DNA of 64,000 bases, taken from assembly GCA_016722025.1 (NCBI GenBank), contig JADKGZ010000013.1:62001-126000 (forward strand), written 5' to 3'. Shown here piece by piece: positions 36,129 through 46,235 of this stretch. The notes below the pieces were generated by a model that made no database searches, was not told where the DNA came from, and worked only from the letters and a program-made list of their open reading frames with translations. This DNA comes from Acidimicrobiaceae bacterium (GTDB lineage: Bacteria > Actinomycetota > Acidimicrobiia > Acidimicrobiales > Ilumatobacteraceae). The position numbers and the translations under genes were made by a program. The number at the start of each line of letters is the position of its first letter. Position 1 is the first letter of the stretch.

Positions 36129-39100
36129 ATGACGGCGTACGCTCGAGCACCGTTCCGGTTCCGGCCACCCGATCTGCCCCAGACGTTGGTGTACCGCGAC
36201 CGGTTGCTTCGCGATCTTCGCCAACGATTCGAACATCGTCTCACCGTGCTACGTGCCGGAGCAGGTTTCGGAAAGACGACGCTGCTCGCCCACGCAGTCG
36301 CGGAGAACTTGCTCGATCCACTCGGAGCGGATGTGTGGCTGCAGCTCGTCGAGACCGATCGACAGCCTGAGCATCTCCTGATCGGTCTCGCTGCAGCGCT
36401 TGCCACACCTGGTCGCGTTGCCGACAACCAGGTGACCCAGCCGACGATCGAGGACATCGTGGACCTGATCTGGGCGCGGGCACCCGAGCATGTCGCGTTG
36501 GTGCTCGACGACCTGCACGTGGTCGACGGATCCCCGGCGATCGTGGTCGTCGCGGAGCTCTGCACCCAACTGCCTGCGAATGCCCATCTCGTCCTTGGAA
36601 CTCGCACCACTCCTGCGATCCCGATCAGGCTGTTGCAGGCGCGCGGCCAAGCGCTGATCCTCGACGAGTCGGATCTCGCGTTCGACGACGGCGAACAGAC
36701 CGAGTTTGCTCGGATGCGCCACGTGGTGATGGCAGCGGGTGCCGAGATGCCATCCTGGCCGGCGCTGGCCGTGCTGATGTCCACCGTCGGCTACTCGGCC
36801 TCGATCGAGTTCCTGTGGGATGCCGTGCTGCAGTCGCTGGACAGTGAACGCCGTACGGCATTGGCGCTCCTGGTGCGATTCGGCCGGGTCGATGACGAGG
36901 TGGTGCAGGCGGTGCTGGGAACCGCGTGGTCGGCACACGCGCTGCTCGACGGGCTTCCGCTGATCGAAACCCGCGACGGCGACTACAGGTTTCACGACCT
37001 GTGGCGGGCGGCCCTCGCCGACTCGATCGACGCCAGCGAGTGGCGAGACGCTCTCATCACCGGTGCGGAGGTGCTCATCGCCCGCGGAGAACTGTCACGA
37101 GGTGCTCGATGTCTGCAAGCCGCTGGAGCAGACGACCGTCTCATCCAGTTGGCACGTGCCTTCGGCTCCGCTCCCATCACGGCCGGCCTCAGTGGCGCCG
37201 TCGCCGAAGTCCTGATCGATTGTCTGCCCCTTCACGCCCGCAATGGCGCTCTCGGTCGATACCTGCGCACCATCGAAACCGGCTCGTTCCAATCAGATCG
37301 CATCCTGCTCGACCTTCACGAAGTGTTCCAGTTGGCTGTCAACGACGACCCAGAGCTGGCCACGCTGGCCCTGTGGCGCGAGACGCAGATGCTCGGTGAT
37401 GTGAGCCCTGCCGTCTTGTCGAGCCCTGCCGTCGACGATCTGGTGGCTGCTGTCGAACGCTTCGCCGCCGACGGGTGGCCCTTGGCCCGATGCGCGCTGG
37501 GCCTCGTCAGGTCACACGCCGCGGAGCAGCTGCGCGACGTGAAGGGTGCCATCGCAGCCATCTCGCTGTTCGAAGGTGCCGACGCAGCGCTGCTTCGTGC
37601 CTCGGTCACCTCGCGCTACCTGGCGCTCGGCCACCCCGAGCAAGTCGCGGTCACTCTTGACGAAGTACTCGGCCAAGGGGTGAGCGAGCCGGTCAGCGCG
37701 CAGGTCGTGTGGTTTCGAGGCGAGATCGACCCGTCGCTGGCGTGGCCGATCGTTCGAGACCTGCCCGTGGCGTATGGGCATCGCCGCCTCCCGAACGTGC
37801 ACGTTCCACTCCTCGGAGTGCTCACCTCGGTTGCGCTCGCGGCGGGCGATCTCGTCGGTGCGCGCCGAATGGCCGACGATGCGCTCGACCAGGCTCGTCG
37901 CCTTCTCCAACGGCCTGCATCATTCGCTCACGTTGCGGATGCGCTGGTCGCGCTCGCAACCGAAGGCGACGAGGCTGCGGCAGCACGCTTCGAAGCATTG
38001 TTTCGTGAAATGCCGCTCGCGCCGTGGCCGCCGTGGTCCTGTCTCGGCGCGCTGTGCGCCGTTCGGGCACTCGTCGCCGATACCGACTGGCTCGATGAGC
38101 TGGAGATGGGCATCTCGATGCGCACGGCGACCGCTGCGGGCAAGGCAATCGTTGCGCTCCGGCGTGACGACGACACGTCGGGCGCGGCGAGGCTGCCGTG
38201 GGTGTCGACCGAGCTCTTGCGGGTGCACGTGCCACCATCGATGTTGTGCGAGTTGGCGATGGCCGTGAGCGACTCGATACCGGCGGCCGCCGCCTGCCTC
38301 GATCAGATTCCCGAGTCCACCCGATGGGTGGAACGTCTGATCGACCATCCGCACGCACCGCTGCGAGCGAAGGCGCGCGCCTTCACGAGCGGCACCCCTG
38401 CCAGGCCGCCGTACCAGTTGGAGATCACCACCTTCGGCGAGTTCTCCATTCGCCGTAGCGATGGCGGAGCAGTGTCGGATCGCGTTCGGGGCGGCCGAGT
38501 GCAACAGCTCGTCGCAAGGTTGTTGACCGATGCGGCGCCGCTGCGCACCTCCATCGCCGACCGGCTGTGGCCAGACCTGGGCGAGAAGCAGGCGGGCGCC
38601 AACCTGCGCGTCACCTTGGCCTCGCTGCTCGACTCGATCGAGCCAGGTCGCCGCTCCGGCACCTCGTGGTTCGTGCGGTCCGACGACGGTCGCCTCCGTC
38701 TGGGTCACGACTCCGTCGAAGTCGACCTCCGGCGGTTCGACGGGCATGTTGCTGCCGCGCGTGAGGCTGAGCGAGCCGGCCGACTCACCGAGTCGCTCAT
38801 GCAGCACCGGCTCGCCTTCGAGCTGTACCGAGGCGAGTTCATGCCCGGCGTGACCGACGCCGACGTCGAGCAGGAGCGCCTGCGGCTGCAGACCCTGGCG
38901 TACAGCTCGGGCTGCCGTCTCTGCGAGCTGCTGCTGGCCAAGGGTGAGCCAGAAGAAGCGCTGCGCGCCGCGGTAGCCGCCGCTCGAATCGATCCGCTGG
39001 CCGAGCGCGCACGTCGTACCGAGATTCGGAGTCACCTGGCGCTGGGCTCTGCGCTGGCAGCACGTTCGGCCGCACGACACCTGCGCGCAATGCTGCACGA

Positions 39101-39179
39101 CGAGCGCCTGAGCGCCGATCGCGAGACTGAGGCGCTGCTCGCCAAGGCCGACCCGATCGATCCTTCCGCGTCGCTGTAA
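36129..39179 (+). CDS. Large ATP-binding transcriptional regulator with C-terminal BTAD (SARP-like)
   Basis: This 1016-residue protein has an N-terminal P-loop ATPase domain (GAGFGKTT at 44-51, Walker B HVALVLDDLH), a long central helical-repeat region (about 300-750) and a C-terminal part with a winged-helix-like segment (EITTFGEFSIRR, RTSIADRLWPDLGEKQAGAN) and a bacterial transcriptional activator domain (from VDLRRFDGHV to RTEIRSHLALGSALAARS). The order is that of MalT/AfsR-like regulators with the DNA-binding part moved to the C-terminus. ATG 36129 is used; a TTG lies three codons upstream. It precedes a Ser/Thr kinase gene by 31 bases and may control the adjacent peptide cluster. Confidence 0.83.
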   Translation: MTAYARAPFRFRPPDLPQTLVYRDRLLRDLRQRFEHRLTVLRAGAGFGKTTLLAHAVAENLLDPLGADVWLQLVETDRQPEHLLIGLAAALATPGRVADNQVTQPTIEDIVDLIWARAPEHVALVLDDLHVVDGSPAIVVVAELCTQLPANAHLVLGTRTTPAIPIRLLQARGQALILDESDLAFDDGEQTEFARMRHVVMAAGAEMPSWPALAVLMSTVGYSASIEFLWDAVLQSLDSERRTALALLVRFGRVDDEVVQAVLGTAWSAHALLDGLPLIETRDGDYRFHDLWRAALADSIDASEWRDALITGAEVLIARGELSRGARCLQAAGADDRLIQLARAFGSAPITAGLSGAVAEVLIDCLPLHARNGALGRYLRTIETGSFQSDRILLDLHEVFQLAVNDDPELATLALWRETQMLGDVSPAVLSSPAVDDLVAAVERFAADGWPLARCALGLVRSHAAEQLRDVKGAIAAISLFEGADAALLRASVTSRYLALGHPEQVAVTLDEVLGQGVSEPVSAQVVWFRGEIDPSLAWPIVRDLPVAYGHRRLPNVHVPLLGVLTSVALAAGDLVGARRMADDALDQARRLLQRPASFAHVADALVALATEGDEAAAARFEALFREMPLAPWPPWSCLGALCAVRALVADTDWLDELEMGISMRTATAAGKAIVALRRDDDTSGAARLPWVSTELLRVHVPPSMLCELAMAVSDSIPAAAACLDQIPESTRWVERLIDHPHAPLRAKARAFTSGTPARPPYQLEITTFGEFSIRRSDGGAVSDRVRGGRVQQLVARLLTDAAPLRTSIADRLWPDLGEKQAGANLRVTLASLLDSIEPGRRSGTSWFVRSDDGRLRLGHDSVEVDLRRFDGHVAAAREAERAGRLTESLMQHRLAFELYRGEFMPGVTDADVEQERLRLQTLAYSSGCRLCELLLAKGEPEEALRAAVAAARIDPLAERARRTEIRSHLALGSALAARSAARHLRAMLHDERLSADRETEALLAKADPIDPSASL

Positions 39180-39210
39180 CCCGCGCACCGGTGCAACGTC
39201 GTGTCTCGGC

Positions 39211-41532
39211 GTGTCACGGCCCTCGCGCGAACAGCTGCTGCTGCAGGAAGCGCTCCCCGCATACGAAGTGACCGGCGAGCTGGGGCGAGGTGCCTTCGGC
39301 GTCGTCTACGGGGCACGACACTCCCGCTTGGGGCGCGAGGTCGCCATCAAGCAGCTCCCGCGGGCGTTTGCCGCCGACCCAGCCGTGCGCGAACGCTTCG
39401 TGGCCGAAGCCCGCATGGTGGCCTCGCTCGACCATCCGCACATCGTGCCGGTGTACGACTTCGTCGACCGCGACGACGGCATCTGCCTGCTCATCATGGA
39501 GCGGTGCCAAGGGGCGCTCAGCGACAAGTTCACTGATGAAGGCCTTGCGACCGACGAAGCATGCGCCGCAGTCCTTGCCTGTTGCGCAGCACTCGACTTC
39601 GCGCACGGTCGAGGGCTGCTCCACCGCGACATCAAGCCCGAGAACCTCATGTTCGACGCAAAGGGGGTGGTGAAGCTCGGCGACTTCGGCATCGCCCGCG
39701 CGCTCGACAGCGAGGCGAGGCGCACCGCCACGGGAATGATCATCGGCACTCCCGCCTACATGAGCCCAGAGCAGGTGCGGGGCGACACGCTCACACCCGC
39801 AAGCGATGTGTACAGCGTCGCCATCATGACCTACGAACTGCTGACCGGCGCGCTGCCCTTCCCTGAGACCAGCACGGCGACCGGCCTGCTGGCGCATCAC
39901 CTGGTCACCGAGCCCACTCCGCTCACCACCACGAAGCCAGAGCTACCCGGCACCATCGGCGCCGTCTTGGACCGCGCCCTGTCCAAAGACCTGACGGTAC
40001 GTCAAGCCACGGCGCTCGAGTTCGCGACCGACCTCACACGCGCGTGTGTGCAATCCTTCGGCGCCGGCTGGTTGCGACGACGACGGTTCTCGCTGCACTG
40101 GCCGGAGGTGCTGGCCGAGTCGGAGCGAACCGACGCCCAGTCGGTGCGAACCGGCACGATTCTGGTCCGAGCCGATCCTCGCCGTGACCAACTGATCGGT
40201 GCACCGGCTTCGCCGCCGCCGTTCGTACCGCCACCGGCGGCATCGCCCCTCGCCGTATCGGCTCCAGCACCGCCACCGCCGCCGCCCCCGCCGGTACCGG
40301 CACCGGCACCGGTCACTCCGGCTACCACGCCGCCGACGACGGTGGCGCGACGCAACCGGGGCGCGGTGATGATCGTCGCGGGAGTGGCAGCAATCGTTGC
40401 TCTGGTCGCCGGCACTCAGCTGCTCGGTGGCGACGACGCTGGTGCACCCCCAGGCACCGACGCTCGCCTCATCACCGAAGCCACCGTTGCAGGAACGATC
40501 GACGATTCGAGCGTCGACACTGTTGTAGCCACCGTCGACCTTCCGAACCCCGCATTGTCCACTCGGCCTGCCGACCTCGACATGACCATCGTCGATTCAC
40601 CCTGGACACCGTCGCCATGCCCAGAGGACCAGCCGCGGGTGGCCTGCATCTTCACGGGGGTGACGGTCGACGAGGCGACCGGCGAGATCCAGGCGCCGTA
40701 CTTCACCGAAGGCTTCACGCCTGAGCTGGAGCCGGCCGGATACCACATGCACTTCTATCTCGACACGGCCGTGGGTGGTGACGAACGCAAGGCCGGGTCG
40801 GAGGTTCCCGGCGGCTCGTGGAAGCCGTGGGACGGCCCCACCCCGTTCACCTCCTTCGGCGGCGACAACGGCCGCACCGGCTACACCATCGCCGACGCCG
40901 AGGCAGCAGGCGCGCGCAACCTGTGCGTGTTGGTGGCCGACGAGCTGCAGCAGGTTGTCCCCGACAGCGGAAACTGCGCCCCCATTGCGCACATCTTCGA
41001 CACCACCACGCTCACCGAGCAGGTCAACCGCTTGTATGGCAACTTCATCGGAACCTGCAGCCTTGGCGCCACCTTGATCGTGCCCGATGGTTGGCGCTGG
41101 TTCGACTTGTCGAACCAGCCACTCCCTGAGATCGCGGCCTCGCTGCGCCCCACGCAGTCCGATGAGATGCTGAGCATCCTCGAACGAGTGGTCGATCTCG
41201 GTGGGGTGATCTGGGCCGAGGGTCAGGTCGTCGACGACTTCATCGTCAACCTCAATGTCGCAATCGTGGAAGCCGACGTCTCGACCGCATCGACTTCGGC
41301 GGAGGTCGCCAGCGCGCTCGCCCAGCGCGGCGTCGACACGACCGGGGCCACCGATAGGTCCATCGCCGGCAGACCAGTGCTGACCCAGGCGATCGACCAG
41401 GGCGCCAGCACCTCCGTCACCTACATGCTTCCCGACTTCGGCTACGTGATCGCACTGACCCTGGCCCAACCCGAGAGTTCGTTCAGCCCGGAGGACAACG
41501 ACGCGATCGCGTCGACGGTGCTCGGCTGCTGA
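39211..41532 (+). CDS. Transmembrane serine/threonine protein kinase
   Basis: This 773-residue PknB-type kinase has a cytoplasmic kinase domain (about 18-275): glycine loop GRGAFGVVYG, Lys47 in VAIKQLP, catalytic HRDIKPENLMF, DFG in GDFGIARAL and GTPAYMSPEQVR. A Pro-rich linker (about 330-375) and one membrane helix (about 385-408) follow. The outer part of about 360 residues is not a PASTA domain; it has several Cys and an Asp/Thr-rich start, and I do not recognise it. The start is a GTG. The exporter encoded nearby carries an FHA domain, which binds phosphothreonine, so this kinase is a candidate regulator of it. Confidence 0.88.
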   Translation: MSRPSREQLLLQEALPAYEVTGELGRGAFGVVYGARHSRLGREVAIKQLPRAFAADPAVRERFVAEARMVASLDHPHIVPVYDFVDRDDGICLLIMERCQGALSDKFTDEGLATDEACAAVLACCAALDFAHGRGLLHRDIKPENLMFDAKGVVKLGDFGIARALDSEARRTATGMIIGTPAYMSPEQVRGDTLTPASDVYSVAIMTYELLTGALPFPETSTATGLLAHHLVTEPTPLTTTKPELPGTIGAVLDRALSKDLTVRQATALEFATDLTRACVQSFGAGWLRRRRFSLHWPEVLAESERTDAQSVRTGTILVRADPRRDQLIGAPASPPPFVPPPAASPLAVSAPAPPPPPPPPVPAPAPVTPATTPPTTVARRNRGAVMIVAGVAAIVALVAGTQLLGGDDAGAPPGTDARLITEATVAGTIDDSSVDTVVATVDLPNPALSTRPADLDMTIVDSPWTPSPCPEDQPRVACIFTGVTVDEATGEIQAPYFTEGFTPELEPAGYHMHFYLDTAVGGDERKAGSEVPGGSWKPWDGPTPFTSFGGDNGRTGYTIADAEAAGARNLCVLVADELQQVVPDSGNCAPIAHIFDTTTLTEQVNRLYGNFIGTCSLGATLIVPDGWRWFDLSNQPLPEIAASLRPTQSDEMLSILERVVDLGGVIWAEGQVVDDFIVNLNVAIVEADVSTASTSAEVASALAQRGVDTTGATDRSIAGRPVLTQAIDQGASTSVTYMLPDFGYVIALTLAQPESSFSPEDNDAIASTVLGC

Positions 41533-41551
41533 CACGCCCCAATGCGCGGCG

Positions 41552-42446
41552 CTAGCCGCCACGTGCGCGGCGCAGAGTGGTGGCACTCATCACTCTGCTG
41601 AGGCGACCCGCCACCTCTGGTGGCGCCGCATTCACCACGTTGGCTGCCCGCGCCCAGAGCGCCGACTTGACCTGGAAGGGGCGCAGGTCGGGATGCTTCG
41701 AACGCACCAACGCGGCCAAGCCGGCAATGTGCGGCGCCGCATAGCTGTTGCCGGTGGACACGGTTGTTCCGTGATGCGCCCACAGCACCGGCACATCGAT
41801 TCCGCGCGAGGAACTCCGTCGGCGGCTCTGGGTTCACGTGATAGCGAAACGGGTCGCTACTGAGGTTGCAGGCCACGCTGAGCACCGATGCGAACAGCGA
41901 GGGGTAGCTGACCGAGTTCATGTTGTTGGCTGCGGTGACGACCAGCGTGTTGCCGAAGTAGGCACGGTCACACAACTCGTGGAACCCGAGTGCGTGTTCG
42001 CGGGTGCGGCTGCCCAACGACAGGTTCACCACATCGAAGCCCTGTTCCACCGCCCACTCCAGCCCACCCAGAAACGCCGCTGCCCTACCGGAGAGACCGG
42101 CACCGAGCACCTTCACACTGGTGATGCGCGCCGCAGGGGCCAAGGAGTGGATGATGCCAGCACAGGCCGTGCCATGCCCGAAGCTGTCGCCATGTGGCGC
42201 GTGGTCGGCCACCACCTCACCACCGGCGTCGACGGTGAACGCAACCGCCGCATCGGCGTCGACGCAACCCTGCAGCGACGGGTGATCGGCATCGATTCCA
42301 CTGTCGATCACCGCCACCCGCACACCGGTTCCGTCGGCATTGCCGAACACCCATTCGTGGGTCAGGTCGTCGAGCGTGATGGCGGAGGGCAAGCGCAGCA
42401 TCATCGAATCGCGACTCCACGCGGGTCGCTGTGTTGGTGGCGTCAT
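41552..42446 (-). pseudogene. Subtilisin-like (S8) serine protease, frameshifted
   Basis: The first frame (from 42446) has the catalytic Asp in VAVIDSGIDADHPS and His in SFGHGTACAGII. The catalytic Ser is in another frame, in STGNSYAAPHIAGLAAL (stop at 41552). The frames join near 41800-41815, where one extra base explains the shift: LAR in one frame runs into RGIDVPVLWAHH in the other. Joined, the protein is about 297 residues, without a signal peptide. The gene overlaps the exporter gene by 4 bases (ATGA). In RiPP clusters such proteases remove leader peptides, and that is the likely role if the gene is intact. The shift may be real or a sequencing error. Confidence 0.8.
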
Positions 42447-44224
42447 GTCATGACCTCGATGAAACGGGCCACCTCCGCGTAGCGAGCCGGATCACGCCGG
42501 GCCAGCGATGCGAGTAGAACCGTCAGTCGTTCCGGCGCCGGAGGCTCCCATGCCGGTAGGAGCTCCGCGAGTGCCGCGGCGGCAACCTCGGCCAGCAGCG
42601 ACGTCGTCTCCACATCGTCGAAGGAGAACGCGCCACCGACGGCGTCGACCAGTTCGAGCACTCCTCTGGCTTCCTCCGCCACACACGGAACCGCCAGGAC
42701 GGAAACGGGGGTCGACACTGCGCCACCCGCGCCGACGTTGTCGACGTCGTCGGGCCGAGGCTGAATGGCGGCCGGCTGGCCGGATGCGAAGACGAACCCG
42801 GCGATGCCGGCTCGCTTGCGGCGTACCCCCACGGCGACCGTCGCCTCGGCGTGGCCGTACGCAGCGGCCACCACGAAGACGTCGTCCTCGGCGGCCAACA
42901 ACCAGCCGCGATCTGCACCGGTGGCCTCGACTGCGGCCTGCACGATCGCATGCAGCGTGGGTCGGGCGGGAATCACTGTTCGACCTTCGGGGGCGCGAAC
43001 ATCGCCATCGTCCGGCGCGGTCCGCGCGTCGATGGTGGCGGCAGCGCCGCTCCGCGGGGCGGCGACTTCGGGTGTGCCAGCGTCGCGACCGATCCGCGTT
43101 GCTGAGCGGGGTGGCGCATCAGCCGGCGCGGCCCGCAGTCGATCGGCAAGAGCTGGATCGGTGGCGGCGATCACCCGCAATGCTTCCGACGAGAGGTGCA
43201 TCAGGTCGAGCGGCTCCAGCGCACGGAGTGACGCAGTGGGCGGTGCGCCGAGCGCCGCCAGCACGCCGAACGCATCGCCAGGACCCAACTCGCCACTGGC
43301 CACCGCGCCCATGGCCGAGACGGTGACCACTTCGGCCCGGCCCGCAGTGACCAGCATGATCCCATCGCCTTCGTCGACACTGCGACCGGCCTCGACTGCG
43401 AACGGCACCATCGCAGCGACAGCTCGCTCGATGACGGTGGCGGGGGCCTCCACGAAGAAGGGCATTCTTCGGAGTGCCGCGATCAGGTCGATCGGCTCCG
43501 GTTGCGGCACAGGCTGGCCGGTCTGCTCTGCCCACAGGCGCGCATAGACGCCCCCGCGACGGATCAGCTGGTCGTGAGTGCCCCGCTCGGCGAGACGCCC
43601 GTCCACCACGACCAGAATCGAGTCGTAGTCGGTGATCGACGCCAGGCGGTGCGTCACGGCGATCACGGTGCGGCCGACAGCGATTCGACGCAGTGTGTCG
43701 TTGATCTGCCGCTCGGTGGCCGGGTCGAGGGCCGAGGTGGCCTCGTCCAGCAGGAGAAGCCTGGGGTTCCGCAGCAGGGCTCGCGCGATGGCAACCCTCT
43801 GGCGTTGACCGCCGGACAGATTCGCACCGCCCTCACCCACCAGGGTGTCCCATCCACGTGGCAGGGTGGCGACGAAACCGTCGACTTCCGCGGCGGCTGC
43901 GGCTGCCTGAATCTCGGCATCGGTGGCGCCAGGCCGGCCGAGTGCGATGTTCTCGCGCAAGGTCGCATCAAAGAGGAACGAGTCCTGGAACACGACACCC
44001 AGTTGCTCTCGCCACGAACGCAACGACCCCGACCGCAGGTCGACGCCGTCGATCAAGATGGCACCCTCGTCGGGCTCGTAGAGCCGCATCAGGAGGCGCA
44101 GAACCGTGCTCTTCCCCGATCCGGAGGGCCCCACAACCGCCACCCGCGACCCGACCGGAATCGTCGCGTCGAAGTCATCGAGCGCGCGGTGCTCCGTGTC
44201 GTACGACATGCCCAGTGCGGCCAA
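42443..44224 (-). CDS. ABC exporter, ATPase half, with C-terminal cNMP-binding-like and GAF domains
   Basis: This 593-residue segment starts with an ABC ATPase (about 1-235): Walker A GPSGSGKST, signature LSGGQRQRVAIARAL, Walker B LLLLDEATSALD and switch His in AVTHRLAS. A cyclic-nucleotide-binding-like domain (about 255-370) and a GAF domain (about 430-585, with ADRGWLLAAEDDVFVV) follow. It lacks its own membrane part. The upstream frame (44175-46235) supplies it, and one extra base near 44235-44250 would join them into one protein of about 1255 residues. The start given, a TTG at 44224, is therefore only formal. The subtilase gene overlaps its stop. Confidence 0.85.
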   Translation of the reverse strand: MAALGMSYDTEHRALDDFDATIPVGSRVAVVGPSGSGKSTVLRLLMRLYEPDEGAILIDGVDLRSGSLRSWREQLGVVFQDSFLFDATLRENIALGRPGATDAEIQAAAAAAEVDGFVATLPRGWDTLVGEGGANLSGGQRQRVAIARALLRNPRLLLLDEATSALDPATERQINDTLRRIAVGRTVIAVTHRLASITDYDSILVVVDGRLAERGTHDQLIRRGGVYARLWAEQTGQPVPQPEPIDLIAALRRMPFFVEAPATVIERAVAAMVPFAVEAGRSVDEGDGIMLVTAGRAEVVTVSAMGAVASGELGPGDAFGVLAALGAPPTASLRALEPLDLMHLSSEALRVIAATDPALADRLRAAPADAPPRSATRIGRDAGTPEVAAPRSGAAATIDARTAPDDGDVRAPEGRTVIPARPTLHAIVQAAVEATGADRGWLLAAEDDVFVVAAAYGHAEATVAVGVRRKRAGIAGFVFASGQPAAIQPRPDDVDNVGAGGAVSTPVSVLAVPCVAEEARGVLELVDAVGGAFSFDDVETTSLLAEVAAAALAELLPAWEPPAPERLTVLLASLARRDPARYAEVARFIEVMT

Positions 44225-46235
44225 GCGCAGCTCGCGTGATCAGCGGTACCGGGCCCAGGTGGGGTGCTTCCGGTTCAGTTGCCTCATCGATCACTTCGTT
44301 GATGCGCACCAACGAACCCATCGACGCTTGCACGTCCTGGCTCAGTGAAACCAGCACGGTGACCGGCGACAGCACCTCGCCCATGATCGACAAGAAAGCC
44401 ACGAGACCCCCGGTCGTGAACTCACCTTCCAGGATCAACCAGCTCCCGAAACCCAAGACGCCCAGCCGCAAGATGGTGACGATGAGGTTCACCGACAAGC
44501 CGAACAACCCGCCCCACATGGTGAGGCGCCGCGTCGAGCGGAACAACCGATCGCTCTGCTGGGCGAATCGGCGGCGCTCGCGGTCGGCGAGGCCGAACAT
44601 CTTGACGACCGGGATCGCCCGATAGTTCTCGGCAGCCACCGAGAGCAGCGCACTGCTCTGCTCCTGCACCGCAACCGAGCGCACCATTGCACCGTTCGCC
44701 ATCGATCGATAGACCACACCCACCAAGGGCGCTGCGACCAACACCACCAGGCCGAGCCAGAGGTTCAGCGACAGCATGATGACGGCGCTGGTGATGAGGG
44801 AAACGAGCTGGAACACCCCCTGGCCGATGGCCTGCGACAGGCCGGACTCCACCACACGAACGTCACCGAAGAGCCGCGACAGCACGTCGCCCTGGGGATG
44901 CGCCGCGAACCAAGGCTCTGGCATCACCTGCACTCTGTCGAAGATCGCCTGGCGGATGTCGCGCGTGACGGCATTCGACACCCACGCGGTTTGATAGGCC
45001 TGCCGCACCCCGGCAACCAGAGAGACGACGAACGCGGCCCCCAGCGCGAGCAGCAGGGTGAGCACCTGTGAGAACTCACCACTCGGCAACGCCGAGTCGA
45101 AGAGCCGTTTCGTGACGAACGGGAAGGCGGCCACGAATGCGAGGCTCAGCAGCATGTACCCGAAGATCTCCACCTGCCGCAGCTTGTACGGCCGCAGGTA
45201 GCGCAACGACAGCTTGAGGAACTCGCCCGTCTTCACGTCGCTGCCACCCGACGCCAGCTTGCGACGCCACACCTGCTCGAGCTGCCCCAGCGACGGGCCG
45301 TACACCTCTCGCACGGTCTCGTCGCCGCGGCCCGCAGGCGCCGCAAACACCCGCATGAATGCATCGATGCCTTCACGCGCGATGAGGAAGCGCACGAAGG
45401 AGACCGCCATCGCTGCTCGTTCCTCACCATCGGCCTGTTCCAGTGGAGGCAGCGGTCGCCCTGACAGATCGCCCTCGGGGGCACCCGCCCGGTGCAGCCC
45501 GTAGCCTTCGATCAGCAACTGCAGGTCTGCCGATGCGGGGAACGCGGCTCCGAACATCAGAGCCAGCACTCGATGCGGTGGTTCTGGCGGCGACTCGGGC
45601 GAGACCACCACCCACGCTTCGGCACCACCATCCGCGATCATGGCGCCCCCGGCCACCAGCTCCACACCATCGTGAAAGGGATCGATCAGATGCACGATCG
45701 GTACGGAGCCCCACGGTTCCGAACCGAAACCCGCCAGCGTGGAGCGGGCACGTCGGGCGACGGCCGCATACGACGTGGCAATCCGCTCGCCATGTGAGCC
45801 GGGCGCGAAGCGCACCTCCACCGCCTCAGTGCGAACCACTCCTGCCGTCGCCTGCGGTGGGCGGCCCGATGACGGACCGAGCTGCGGCGGGCTCGTCTCG
45901 TCGGCCTGGGGCAGCGCAGGAGCCGGCAGCGGCGCAGGAGCCGGCGCCACCACCCTCAGGGTCGCGCTGCCGAAGCGCAGCTCGTCACCGGGTTGGAGCG
46001 CAACGGCCGAACCGATGCGCTCGTCGCCACGAAACGTGCCGTTCGAGCTGCCAAGGTCGGTGGCGAGCAGCACAGGGCCAGAGCCGTCGAGCTGCAGGTG
46101 ACGACCGGAAATGGTGCCGTCGGCCACGAGCACGTCGCCCGACTCACGACCGATCACCAGCACGCCGCTCACTTTGATCCGACGTTCGCCGCCGGCATCG
46201 ACGATCACCACCTCGTGGGAAGTACGACCGCTCAC
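44175..46235 (-). CDS. ABC exporter, membrane half, with N-terminal FHA and degenerate gluzincin-like domains
   Basis: This 686-residue segment begins with an FHA domain (about 20-90: VIGRESGDV, ISGRHLQL, DLGSSNGTF), which binds phosphothreonine. A region at about 120-330 follows that resembles a Peptidase-MA-type gluzincin, but the HExxH site is replaced by HRVLAL. An ABC exporter membrane domain comes next (about 345-640, six helices). The frame is lost just before the ATPase. GGAGG precedes the GTG start, which overlaps the stop of a 10-codon upstream frame. As a type I exporter next to peptide genes it is the likely export route for the modified peptides. Confidence 0.85.
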   Translation of the reverse strand: MSGRTSHEVVIVDAGGERRIKVSGVLVIGRESGDVLVADGTISGRHLQLDGSGPVLLATDLGSSNGTFRGDERIGSAVALQPGDELRFGSATLRVVAPAPAPLPAPALPQADETSPPQLGPSSGRPPQATAGVVRTEAVEVRFAPGSHGERIATSYAAVARRARSTLAGFGSEPWGSVPIVHLIDPFHDGVELVAGGAMIADGGAEAWVVVSPESPPEPPHRVLALMFGAAFPASADLQLLIEGYGLHRAGAPEGDLSGRPLPPLEQADGEERAAMAVSFVRFLIAREGIDAFMRVFAAPAGRGDETVREVYGPSLGQLEQVWRRKLASGGSDVKTGEFLKLSLRYLRPYKLRQVEIFGYMLLSLAFVAAFPFVTKRLFDSALPSGEFSQVLTLLLALGAAFVVSLVAGVRQAYQTAWVSNAVTRDIRQAIFDRVQVMPEPWFAAHPQGDVLSRLFGDVRVVESGLSQAIGQGVFQLVSLITSAVIMLSLNLWLGLVVLVAAPLVGVVYRSMANGAMVRSVAVQEQSSALLSVAAENYRAIPVVKMFGLADRERRRFAQQSDRLFRSTRRLTMWGGLFGLSVNLIVTILRLGVLGFGSWLILEGEFTTGGLVAFLSIMGEVLSPVTVLVSLSQDVQASMGSLVRINEVIDEATEPEAPHLGPVPLITRAALGRTGHVVRHGAPRAR

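Noticed and set aside
44175..44224. Two separate overlapping exporter genes
   Set aside because: The second frame would start inside the ATPase domain at a TTG without a ribosome-binding site; a frameshift in one gene is simpler.
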